From: Platynereis dumerilii
Lineage: Eukaryota > Annelida > Polychaeta > Phyllodocida > Nereididae
Direction of reading: 5' to 3'
Length of the DNA: 64,000 bases
Assembly: GCA_026936325.1 (NCBI GenBank)
Contig: JAPTHN010000004.1
Coordinates: 48,573,289-48,637,288, forward strand
Position numbers and translations under genes: made by a program. This document shows positions 13,901-22,802 of this stretch, in pieces. A model generated the notes under the pieces. It saw only the letters and a list, made by a program, of their open reading frames with translations. It had not been told where the DNA came from and did not search any database. How positions within the stretch are numbered: position 1 is the first letter of the stretch; every line of letters begins with the position of its first letter.

Positions 13901-16900
13901 GGGGTGCCAGTAACATTTTACCATTGTCTACCATCTGCAATATGGTTTAGTAAAGACACTGGGCACTGGAGGAAGTAGTGGAGATCATCTTTATTATTCA
14001 GAATCCAAACTATTGATGAATAGAGTATTTTTGTTTGTTTTTGTAAATTTCTGGTTCAAGGAAAATGTTCTATCTCAATGACTATTGGTCATAGAGACCT
14101 GAAATATAGCTCAATGTGTGCAGAAAAGCCACTTTCCTATTTGTTGGTAATTCATTATTCAGCCCTAAGTGGTACGGATTTCAAGTTATGCTAATGACAC
14201 ATATATTTGGTATTTTAATTGATGAAATGCAGTTTCTCAAAAATAATTGGCACTAGAGACCTGGAACTTGGCCCAAAATGTGTAAGCAACTTGCCTAATC
14301 ATTGGCAATAGATTGTTGCCCAAAGTGGTTAGGATTTTTTAGTTGGAAGTGTGATTTTAATGTCAATCAAAAAACATTACAGCTATGTTTATCACCTCAG
14401 TACAGATCAGCCGGGCATTTCGACAATTGGACATGAAAGTGCAATGATAGCTGATTGTTTGACCCACCCAACGCAAACTTTAAAAGGCATTTCTGGAACG
14501 AAAAATTTGCAAAATTTTTTCTGCTGAAATTTCAAGGTTTTCAAATTTTGACCCAAATACTGAATGATCTCAGTCTCCATGACTGTGTCATTTTAATGAA
14601 ATTGGTATCTCCAGTGGGAGCCTCGTACTCTTGATTGTCTAGAAGCTAGTTGTCTCTCAGTTAGTAGGGGAGAGGCAGGTTAGTTGAGACGTTTTTCAGA
14701 AAAGCTCGCCTCCAAGCTAAACGGACGATGATAATGGAATGGCGAATAGCCATGTGCAAGGGGCAATAAATTATTCAAATATATGGGGAAACTTGATTTT
14801 CTGTGTTGGATAGTTTTTACCCCAGATGGCGTCAAACGAGGTCATGTCAAACGTATCAACTAACCCATCTGGTAAGGTTAGTTGATACACTCAGGCAGGT
14901 TAGTTGATACACCAAACCCTGATGGACAATGCAACGAAAAAGTCACATGCTTCCTCCTTGGTAGGATACTATAGAACCATATGCCTTCGCCAATCTACTT
15001 TCTGTTCGCATGGATGCATATATACTTCCATTGTGAGTCTGAACTGATGGTCGATGTGTTGTGAGGGAGAGATCTCATGATAAGTTCAACCTTAGATTCA
15101 TCTATAGAGCTTTTTCATGTAAACTCCTGGGTAACACCAAGCATTATCATTATATTAATAGTTCAGGGTTGTTATTTTGACCAGGCAAGCCAACAAAACC
15201 TAAAAAAATCTCCTGTATCAACAAACCCATCCATTTGATTATTTCAGAAAACAGCAGGGTTCTGGACCACAGGTTAAGCTAGGTCATCTTTGAAGGCTCA
15301 TAAATAACCCTTTCCACACACCTTAGCCACATGCTAAGTTACTCTGAATCATCTTTCACTATAGCGAGAAAAAAAAACATGTCAGTTTTCGGCACAAATT
15401 TACTCAGAACAGTGATTTTTGCATTTTTTGGCTTTTCTCCTAAATCTTTATTCTGATTCTACATTGACCTAGATGAGAAGATGTGTTTTTTTATTCTGCT
15501 TCTTACAAATGGCAACACTTTCTCAAATGAGCATTTGTATGACCAGGAGGTGGGGCGTATCAACTAACCTTGCGTATCAACTAACCTGCCTCTCCCCTAC
15601 GTCAGTCCACATCACTAAGTTCAGCAAATGGAATGGTTTTCTGCTATATTAACTACATGTTCGCATCACAATAACAAGTTTATTTCAATCTATAATGATG
15701 ATGATCCTGGTCCTCTTTGTTCCAGGAAAGGGAGTAATTTCAGATACTGTATGTAGATTACATATAAAATTACTTCAGAAAAGACGCAATATAACAAACT
15801 GTCTGGTGCATTACATAGTGTTGAGATCCCAGGACCTGACCTGGAAAAGGGTATAAAGGAAATAAACCAAAACAAACCAGAGTCGGGTGTAAGGCGGTGT
15901 GTAGGACTGTAGGTTAGGGTGGTCCAAAACACTTTCTTCTAAATTCCTCCAATTTGAATGTTGTATTAGGATCTTATGTAGGTAGAAGGCATTGTGTAAA
16001 CATTTCAGCAAAATAAATTAATACTTAGAGGTGGCACAAAGCCATTGAAGTTTAACATGCAATTGCCCATCAGCAGACCTCAAAATTATTGATATTTGCA
16101 AATCTTGCAATAACGGCAAATTATTTCAATCAAATAACCTTCTTTTTAGTATGTCCAGGATGCCCTATCCAGTCCTGATATTCTGTCACTTACAAGGTTT
16201 AGTAGCAGTTCAGCATAGGTATTACATAGGTCAATTATCAAGCATTTTTTCATAAAAACAGGCACATATTTCACCAACTGTGAATAATAAATCATAAATA
16301 ACCCCTAAATATTACTTTGCCATGCCATCTTTATCATATACTAAAAAAACGCCAAAAAATATCAACTTTTGAGAAAGATCTGGAAAATTGACAATTTTTT
16401 CAGTTGTGCGAATGAGGAATTAGATGATAAACTTCAAAGGCTTTGTGCCACCTCTAAATATTAACTGATTAGGCTCAAATTTTGCATGTGTTTGTTTTAG
16501 TTATGTGGTCATCAATTTCTACTCTCAAATTGGGGGTTTTAGGAGATTTTATTTTTCCCTTTGAAATGTGGACCACCCAACTGTAGGTCTTTGGTAATTT
16601 CCAAACTGAAGCTCATCAAGAGATGGCACTACTTAAACATATTTTCCTTAAATTTAGTAGTGGTATGAATTTAACTTGGGAAAAGTTCCTTCAAGTGATT
16701 TTAACTTTTTTTTCCAGACCTGTGACCTATGCCACATTCCCATTTTCCATCGGGCCAAGAAATTGTATAGGACAAAACTTTGCGGTGGTAGGTGTACAAA
16801 ACAGTAAATTACAAAATCATTGTTTTAGCATCTTGTTGATTTCATATTTGTCCATCAGATAATTTCTCATAGTGTAAATTTATGCTTCAAATAGATAAAT

Positions 16901-18129
16901 TTCAAAACAATCTACTGAAATGCTGTAAAATTTTCGGTGACAAATTCAATTGATTTCATTAACTGACTAATTTCTATGCGCATGCATACCAATAATACCC
17001 TATAAGACAATACAATTAAGCGTATGCAATTCGAATTTGGAGATTGCAGAAGCAGGGTCATTTTGCAAATAACATACAGATATGGTGCAATTGCAATAGT
17101 TGACCTTGTACATCTCACTTATTTTGATAATGTTGTGGCATGCAAATCATTTTTTCCTTTATAGTATTTGCATATTTTGAAGAAATGCATAACTAGTGGG
17201 AGCCTATTCCAAAATCACGTGACAAAATTTTCTAATTAACATACATCAACAGTAGTGATCACAGACTGTTATACTTTTTTTTTTACTATTTGTGCTTTTA
17301 GCAGGTAGACACAAGACAGAAGTAGATGAGAATCTATAACTTGTAGAACCAACAGCACCCAACAATAACTGTGAATTTTGAGAAAATGTTTTTCATAATC
17401 AATTGTAAAATTGGATGGAATCTGTGACAAATATATCACAACACACGTCTTGGGCATTTCTTTGATTTGTCCTATGCCAGTATATAGGTGGACTGGAGCC
17501 ATTTGCATGCCCTGATACCTTTTGTCTCTCAAAGATTAATACAGCCGCTCATGCTAACTTCTCCCAAGTAGTAGCCGGTTTGGCTACTGGGCGGACTGGC
17601 GGCATTTCGGGCCCCTAGGCAAAATAAGTCTGGGGGCGCCCGAAGTTCCTACCGCCTGCGGCACGGCATTATTTGGAAAGAGAAAAGGAAAATACTGCAG
17701 TTTGGTAAAGAGTTTTTAGCATGGGGCCCAATGTAAGAGACTTCTGTGCAATTCCGATTATTTTTTCTCATCACAAAATCATAAATCTGATGGTAAAGTT
17801 TTGCTTTTCAGTTATTTCCAGAATTTTTATATTTTTTTACATCGTGAATGATTTTGTAATTTACCTGGTTGGTTGGACCAATGGCAGCTGCCACTCTGCC
17901 ACATAGGCCAGTCCGCCCCTTATACTAGTATCCATTTCAATTGATACATAAATTGTTTATTATCAAAACCTTTATCTTTCAGTATGAGGGCAAAGTCATC
18001 TTGGCCAAGTTCCTGCAGAACTTCAACTACGAATTGGACCCAACTCAGTCGTTTGACTTTAAAGACACAGTCACTCTGCAACCCAAAGGCCTAGTCAGAG
18101 GGACCCTGTCATGGAAAAAGTCTGCCTAA
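1937..18129 (+). CDS. CYP46A1-like: P450-A: CYP46A-like cytochrome P450, exons 4-14 (5' end outside window)
   Basis: Haem-thiolate monooxygenase of the CYP46A type; the vertebrate member hydroxylates cholesterol at C24 on the ER membrane. The substrate here is unknown. Exons: 1937-2010, 2266-2352, 3759-3897, 4688-4798, 5348-5504, 9218-9280, 9456-9528, 9847-10045, 12562-12653, 16718-16787, 17983-18129 (TAA). All have GT-AG borders, and the joined phases give 403 open codons. Motifs seen: KWAKKRQ (C-helix WxxxR), FFLAGHETTGN split across two exons (I-helix oxygen-binding AGxET), KETLRLYP (ExxR), FNPERF, and haem loop [13 protein letters not shown]. The first in-window exon matches exon 4 of P450-B, so about 99 residues (membrane anchor onward) lie upstream. 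I searched 1-1936 for exon 3 and did not find it. Introns 8, 11 and 12 are swollen by mobile elements absent from P450-B. No coding damage was seen. Confidence 0.93.
2434..3412. mobile_element. TIR element with internal CACAGTGAGAC words, TA target duplication
   Basis: It sits in P450-A intron 5 between TA (2432-2433) and TA (3413-3414). The left end GGGGAGAGTGAGGCACAG is answered by the right end's inverted CTGTGTCCCGCTCTCTCC. P450-B has the uninterrupted site (CATGTATAAGTACTCTATATC at ~25905), so the boundaries are exact. The word GGGGCACAGTGAGAC and variants recur about eight times, forward in the left half and inverted in the right half. No transposase ORF seen, so it is a non-autonomous element of a TA-inserting superfamily. 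Confidence 0.85.
4330..4535. mobile_element. G-rich hAT-like short element (tentative)
   Basis: Starts CAGTGGCGTGACTGGGG and ends CCCATAGGGACCCCACTGG, imperfect inverted ends around G/C-rich runs (GGGGGGCAC words). Located in P450-A intron 6. No clear target duplication. Confidence 0.4.
5519..6005. mobile_element. CAGTG-ended repeat (family g), copy 1, interrupted by a 317-bp MITE
   Basis: Starts CAGTGAACCCTGCGTTATAG 14 nt after the exon 8 donor of P450-A. An orthologous copy sits at the same place in P450-B (33276), so this insertion predates the A/B duplication. The copy at 19084-19261 shows the family has inverted ends (CAGTGGCCCCT / AGGGACCACTG) and TA duplications. Confidence 0.7.
5566..5882. 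mobile_element. 317-bp MITE with AAAGGTTC words, TG target duplication
   Basis: Left end CACTCTTAATGCAAAAGGTT, right end inverted (AACCTTTTAGTTAAGAGTG), flanked by TG at 5564-5565 and 5883-5884. P450-B has the empty site GATATGGTCTC at ~33316. GGTTC/GAACC words recur at least nine times. Its terminal CACTCT and TG duplication are shared with elements at 26148, 36973 and 37570. Confidence 0.85.
6443..7050. mobile_element. 608-bp MITE inside LINE A, TCGA target duplication
   Basis: Inverted ends CCGCTCGGCGCAAAAAGGG and CCCTTCTTGCGCTCAGCGG (28 nt with about five mismatches), flanked by TCGA at 6439-6442 and 7051-7054. Inside, around 6694-6750, is a 22-bp stem (GCACTAAGCTCCTTTTTGCA..) with a 10-nt loop that repeats a variant of the terminal motif. 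No ORF. Confidence 0.85.
7757..8485 (+). pseudogene. LINE B: 3' fragment of a second non-LTR retrotransposon, nested in LINE A
   Basis: Open frame ~7798-8268 encodes the C-terminal tail of a LINE ORF2: FDYACSVWG, QDRAARIITGNFD, then TRFDDKLFVDVPFCRTNAMK and SLAWNKLPGYL, a conserved arrangement of CR1/jockey-like elements. The 3' end is AATAAACATATTC followed by TTAAATAAATAAATA. It is strongly 5'-truncated and lies opposite to LINE A, inside the codons for NG(I)RQGG, with a short GTAT-like duplication at the junctions. Confidence 0.85.
10053..11966. mobile_element. TIR element with GGGGCAAATCCGCCCC words, inserted at a splice donor
   Basis: It lies between TA at 10051-10052 and TA at 11967-11968 in P450-A intron 11. 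Ends: GGGTAAGGTGGGGTAAATCC and the inverted GGATTTCCGCCACCTTACCC. P450-B has the clean site GTAAGTACTTTCCTG (34723), so the insertion is at position +6/+7 of the intron and leaves GTAAGTA intact. The word recurs about six times. A second element (10505-11473) is nested inside. No transposase seen. Confidence 0.87.
10505..11473. mobile_element. 969-bp Tc1/mariner-type element with ~240-bp TIRs, nested
   Basis: Flanked by TA (10503-10504, 11474-11475). Ends CGAGGGGTGGTCAGAAAGTT and the inverted AACTTTCTGAATGCCCCTCG. The TIRs run to about 10745 and 11225, with conserved blocks such as CAGGTAATACTGAAACCAAG. Each TIR carries an X-box motif (10653-10666, 11318-11331). No transposase ORF, so non-autonomous. 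The TA duplication and CGAGGG termini fit the IS630-Tc1-mariner superfamily. Confidence 0.8.
12038..12527. mobile_element. 490-bp TIR element, TTGGCAGCAAAATTATTCAA ends
   Basis: Flanked by TA (12036-12037 and 12528-12529). Left CAGTTGGCAGCAAAATTATT, right inverted AATAATTTTGCTGCCAGGTG, with further ATTCAACCCC words inside. P450-B has the empty site CATCTCAGCTGTAATAAC. It sits 34 bp before the exon 12 acceptor of P450-A. A partial copy lies at 59758. Confidence 0.85.
12654..14664. other. P450-A intron 12, left part; no gene seen
   Basis: No exon-like or transposase sequence recognised. About 14052-14190 and 14222-14345 are two diverged copies of one ~165-bp unit (shared AGAGACCTGGAA / CATAGAGACCTGAAA, AAGTGGTTAGGATTT). 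Confidence 0.5.
14667..15597. mobile_element. TIR element with GGTTAGTTGATAC words, TA duplication
   Basis: Ends GGGGAGAGGCAGGTTAGTTG and inverted CAACTAACCTGCCTCTCCCC, near-perfect over 20 nt, between TA at 14665-14666 and 15598-15599. P450-B has the uninterrupted CAGTTAGCACGTCAGTC (~36745), showing one TA to CA change. The word GTATCAACTAACC or its inverse occurs about seven times. Non-autonomous. Confidence 0.88.
15904..16583. mobile_element. TIR element with GGTGGTCC ends (family l)
   Basis: Left GGTTAGGGTGGTCC, right inverted GGACCACCCAACTG; TA at 15902-15903 (or 15910-15911) and 16584-16585. Inner arms pair (GGTGGCACAAAGCC / GGCTTTGTGCCACC at ~16030 and 16440). P450-B has an empty site (GGTGTGAAGGTCTTTGG). 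A diverged relative lies at about 57838-58780. Confidence 0.75.
16970..17555 (-). repeat. Dispersed ~600-bp repeat (family v), copy 1
   Basis: Reverse-complement match to 59010-59590 and to the split copy at 56290-57480. Shared blocks include TTCAAAATATGCAAATAC and GATTATGAAAAACATTTTC. Absent from P450-B intron 13, whose sequence joins TAACTGACTTACTTCTCCC. One frame reads LSQIPSNFTIDYEKHFL in this copy and LSQIPSNFTVDYEKHFL at 59 kb. No inverted ends recognised. Confidence 0.7.
17587..17920. mobile_element. hAT-like MITE, GGGCGGACTGGC ends
   Basis: Left CTGGGCGGACTGGCGGCATT and right inverted GGCCAGTCCGCCCC. Missing from P450-B intron 13 (GGTTTGGTCACTGTATACC). The termini resemble hAT elements starting CAGGGGCGG; no clean 8-bp duplication could be read. 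Confidence 0.6.
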
Positions 18130-18260
18130 AATTTTAAAATTGCCTTCAGCTGATGTACCTCATTTTACACATACCAAAAAACTAAGGGATGTGATTTCAA
18201 AGATCTGCTCTTGCCTGTATCAATATTTTGAATATTAAATTAAAGTACATGTACTTCTTA
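18130..18260 (+). other. 3' flank / probable 3' UTR of P450-A
   Basis: Aligns with 42160-42290 after P450-B. Both contain AATATTAAATTA (possible ATTAAA-type polyadenylation signal) about 105 nt after the stop. Confidence 0.5.
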
Positions 18261-18956
18261 TGCCCCATTCTCAAGGCACGTTACAGAGCACATTAGGCAT
18301 CGGCGGGATGGTATATTTCCTAGTAATTTGAATGAATTTGGGTGATCTGCCGTCGACTTTTCACATCCCTCAGGGGTAGTTTTTGTTTCCCTCAGGGGAT
18401 CCTAGAAATGGAAAAACTGCGCCGTGGATGTCAAAAAAGATTCAACACGTTGAAACTTTTTTTCCATGACGGTGGAACAGAGCCCAAAATTTTCTTGATT
18501 TTTGGATGTCCGGCTGGGATTTTTTCAGTGAGATCGTCTCAAAAACATCTCGGGCGGGATATCAGGACATCCCCTGCCCCTGAGGGGACCTCTCCTGCTC
18601 CTGCGGGGACCTCTCCTGCCCCTGCGGGATATTTTTACTTCCCCTGCGGGACATTTGCAGCCTCACTGGCAGTTTTTGACATCCCGCCGACGGTCTTTTG
18701 ACATCCCGCCGACGATTTTTGACATCCCCACAGGCATTTAGATCCTTCCAACAGGGATATGATCTTGTCTCTGCCAATTTACGATCTTATCCCGCTGATT
18801 TACGATCTTATCCCACCGTGATATGCTTTTAATTAATAATATAATCGTTTTATAAACATTGTATGTCGCCGGGTTGGTCATTTTTTTCCTAGAATTCATC
18901 TCAAGCTATCCCTCAGCGGTAAAAAGTTCTCCGTAACGAGCCGTGAGAATGTAGCA
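18261..18956. mobile_element. 696-bp element with TTA duplication and CATCCCGCCGACG words
   Basis: TTA at 18258-18260 and 18957-18959; ends TGCCCCATTCTCAAGGCACG and inverted CGTAACGAGCCGTGAGAATG. The interior repeats GACATCCCGCCGACG, CCTGCCCCTGCGGG and ACGATCTTATCCC. Absent after P450-B. A 3-bp TTA duplication fits PIF/Harbinger; no transposase seen. Confidence 0.75.
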
Positions 18957-19083
18957 TTACTCTTAATGATTAAAATTTACCATTTGTCATTTTAAATTTC
19001 ATTAGGCCTATTAATGTCTGATATAATTATAAAGTTGCAAACCCTGCTTATTGAATTTCATAGTTATCCTTTTAATATTAATA

Positions 19084-19261
19084 CAGTGGCCCCTGTGTTA
19101 TAAGACCGCCCCTTCTGCGGTCATGAAGCAATCTCTCGTGGGTGTGCGGTCTCTGGTCGGGGTGCAAAATGCACTAAAAATACTACTTAGTGCGGGTGGA
19201 AGGCGGTCACATAAGGCAAGGTGGTCTTACAACAGGGGGTCTTACAATGTAGGGACCACTG
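19084..19261. mobile_element. CAGTG-ended repeat (family g), copy 3
   Basis: CAGTGGCCCCTGTGTTATAA to inverted ACAATGTAGGGACCACTG, TA on both sides. The same insertion occurs after P450-B at 42411-42688. Confidence 0.8.
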
Positions 19262-19395
19262 TAGAGTGTATCATGAAGTGTTTAAAAAACAAGTGAAGAG
19301 GGTTAGGGGTAAGTTAAACAATGTTTTTAAAAACATCAACATTTTCTTAGTTCTTGTTGCCCAATAATTGTCAAATTTGGTACAGACTTCATGTA

Positions 19396-20275
19396 GGGGA
19401 GACCGGGGTTAGTTGGCACACTCATTTTTATTTTTGCTCTGGAGAGCAAACGGTAAGATATTCACACCAAATTTTAGCATGTGATAATGAGCGTGTTTAA
19501 CTCAATGATCAGCCCAAGAGATATTGTAAATGATTACTGAAATTTGTGTCACAGACACAAACTTCCAGAAAAAATTTTGATTCAACTAACCCCGACCCCG
19601 GGGTTAATAATTTGGAGATAACTTCTTATAAAAGGGGTTTCCTTCGCATAACTGATATCCCTATGATGACCACCAGCTTCAGTACGACACTCATTTGAAA
19701 CGAAATTGTATACTGTAATTTACTAAATTTTTTGTCTATTTTTGGCAAAAAAGCCGGTTTTTCCGTATTTCCGTTTCAGGAATGCAAACATGCACTGTAG
19801 TAGTTTTAAACTGCAGTAACTCCAACTAACAATAACTTGCACGGTAATTTGAACATTTGAAATCTATGTTACGGCCGACTACACCATGAATGATTCAACT
19901 AACCCCATCACACCTGGAACACAATATTGTCTTATTTTTCAGTCCTATCAAAGTCACACAACATAAAGCTTCTGGGTGTGGATTAGGCATGGATTTTCTT
20001 ATTTAGAAATAAGGGTAGTTCACCTGGATTAAAATCATAGCTATACAATAACCCCCCACGAAGACTGAGCAAACAAGTTACTAGAGCACCTAAAAAACAA
20101 ACTTTCTTGCCTACAGAATTAGCATTTTGAAATTTTGAATGAATAAAGGTATGATAACATGTGCCAATAAACAGGGTAACTGCCAAAAGTATCAGTTTGG
20201 CCAAAAATTTAAAATAAAGCTGATTTTAGGTCAAGTTTCAACTAACCCCGCGATTCAACTAACCCCGGTCTCCCC
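19396..20275. mobile_element. 880-bp TIR element with GGGGTTAGTTGAATC words, TA duplication
   Basis: TA at 19394-19395 and 20276-20277. Ends GGGGAGACCGGGGTTAGTTG and inverted CAACTAACCCCGGTCTCCCC, 20 of 20 matching. Empty site after P450-B: ACTTCAATTATGGTCTCAAC (~42815). Six or so internal ACTAACCCC words. Non-autonomous. Confidence 0.88.
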
Positions 20276-20277
20276 TA

Positions 20278-22802
20278 AGGTCTCAACAGTGAGCTACATA
20301 GTGCTAATTTTAGTGACTTCATTTGATATATAAGCTCACAAACTGTGTATCACTGGAAAACAAAGCAATGAAAATATCGATTTTGTGGCTTGATACTTTG
20401 AGAGAAAATTCCGTTTTTAGCTATTTTGCATTGTTTCGGTTTTAATGCTTGTCAGTGTATACAGACAAAGACATTTCTTTTGGTGACCATCTTTATTGCC
20501 AACAGTTATAATTAGGGTAGATTGACCCCATAAGTTTTTTTATATCATTTTTCCCTATTGAATACATTGTCCCAAAAAAAACATAGGCTGCGCAGCAGCA
20601 AACCTTCAGCGAATAACACATTTAGAAGATTACAATTACGTCATAAAATTGGTGTGTTTACCAAATTCCGTATATTATAGGTATGCAACAGTGGTCGAGC
20701 AATGGCATTCTATTATCTGTTATTTGCCTGCTACCCTGCGATCTACCTATGTGCTTGCCAGGGTTTGTAAAAGCAGGGAAAGGCCTTATTATACGAATTT
20801 ACTTATATTATGGTACAGTTTTATGCATGCACCAATCTTTTTCCGATCATTCAAAAAGTGTTAAATACAAGTCAAAAAGCACTGCTACATTTTATAGCTG
20901 ATACGTGTAGGAAATGGCATTGCTGTATATGCAATAGTGGGCACGTTTTGGCTCCTATAAGAAAATAAGTATTTTTAATATTTTTTCTCAATATTACAAA
21001 AAGCATTTAATATTTTCCACCAGACCTTTCAAAGGACACAACTAGACCTTATAGGCCATGTGTGTACCAAACCTTATCCATTTACATGCAATAGTGACCG
21101 AGTCTCGGCCCAAAAAACTAAAAAAATGCATATTTTTCTATTTTCCAAATTTTTGCAAAAAGTATAGAATATCCATCAATGAGACCATCAAAAGGCACAA
21201 CTAGACCATATAGGCCACATCTGTACCAAATTTCATAAGTGCACATACAATAGTGACTGAGATTTGGCCCGGAAACGAACGAAAATAATTTTTATATTTT
21301 CTCAATTATTTCAAAAGGTATTGAATATCTATCAATTAGACCATCAAAAGGCACAACTAGACCATACAGACTATATGTGTACCAAATTTCATCCATGTAC
21401 ACTCAATAGAGGCCGAGTACTGGCCCGGAAACGATCTATCCGCCCGCCGCCCGACCGCCCGCCCACCCGCCCGGCGGACGGACAACATTTTTACCCAAGT
21501 GATTACAATACCTTCTTCGAACTTCGTTCGCTGAAGGTAAAAACAAAGCTGAATGTCTACAGTTATGAAAACGACTGTAAACCATTTTGTCCCCTCCATA
21601 GGTATCTTGCAAAGACCCTAGTAATGCTAGCATACATGTGACAATATCCAAGTGCAACGAAATTTATGTCCATATAAATTCCCCTTTATTCTGTGTAATA
21701 CAGTTAAGACAAGGTTCAAGATTTGAGTCAGATATTCCTGACATTTTGGTCCAAAATGTTATTTTTGAATTTCGGTGTGAAAAAAAGCTATCTTATATAA
21801 AATTTCCCCAGGAATCTGAATCTGAAGTCGGAAATACAAAATCTCTCACCATTTTCATTCTACAAATATTTTATTACTTGTCAATTGGAACCTTGCCTTT
21901 TTCGGAGTATCTCTTACTTTCACAGTATATATCTCAATAGTACTCAATTTTTGTCAACAAATAATAATTCTAACGCAGTAACAGAGCACTAAATAACTCC
22001 TTATTTTTATCCTGTAATAACCAGGCTGGCATAGTCGCCAGAAGCTCATGAATCATGCATTTTGAGATGTTGTACATTGTATACCTGAATGTGGATAAAT
22101 AAAGACTGAAATATAAATTTATAATGATGCACATGTATGGTGTCAGCACAGCATTTCCAAAATACGAAACACAGGTGTAATGCAAAATGGTCAATAAATT
22201 GAAATTGAATCAGTTGAATTAGTTTAGAACTTTACACTTATTTTTATTGTTTTATAACAGTTCAATGTAAGCAATTCAGGGGTGCCCTAACTTTCAACTG
22301 AAACAATACAAAAAGAATTAAGAAGAAATTTATGAGTGAAGTTTTTGATATTTTGTGACAATATGAAAGTCTTCCAAGTGCTGTCTTTATTCACCCCATT
22401 TTTCCTATTCAGCACTATATATTACAGGTTGTCAGAATATATTAAATTAAATTAAATGAATAATAAATTCTAAGGTCACATGTGTGTGAACTTGGACAAA
22501 TGCTGAATACTCATCCCCTATAATTGGCCAGGGGTAATTGGGGACTAGTTTTATACTTTTCTGTGCAATCTCGTGTTCAAGCTTGACATACTTCGTCTTC
22601 TTTTAGAACATGCTAAGTATTAGGACATAACGGCTGAGTGAATTTGTAAAGAAGTATAGTTCTAGGACGGTCAAATGCATAATACACTCTGCACCACTGA
22701 CATAGTTGGAGTACCCTCCCTGTAACATGTGTAGCCATGCAGTATTGGACTTCAATTAGCATGTCACTGACAATTCAGCATTAGTTACAGCAACCAGATA
22801 AG
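20278..22802. other. Intergenic region between P450-A and P450-B
   Basis: 20278-20500 aligns with the 3' flank of P450-B (42817-43040). 20940-21540 is a tandem/GC-rich repeat block, listed separately. 21540-22802 shows no exon, TATA box or transposon I can support; the P450-B promoter should lie near its right end (GATAAG directly precedes the ATG). Confidence 0.5.
20940..21540 (+). repeat. Three ~157-bp tandem units ending in a CCCGCC/GGACGGAC-rich tail
   Basis: ACTAGACC(A/T)TATAGG recurs at 21041, 21200 and 21356 (spacing 159 and 156), each followed by GTACCAAA and CAATAG. The last unit runs into ATCCGCCCGCCGCCCGACCG and GAACTTCGTTCGCTGAAGGT. A dispersed-repeat tail of unknown class. Confidence 0.65.
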
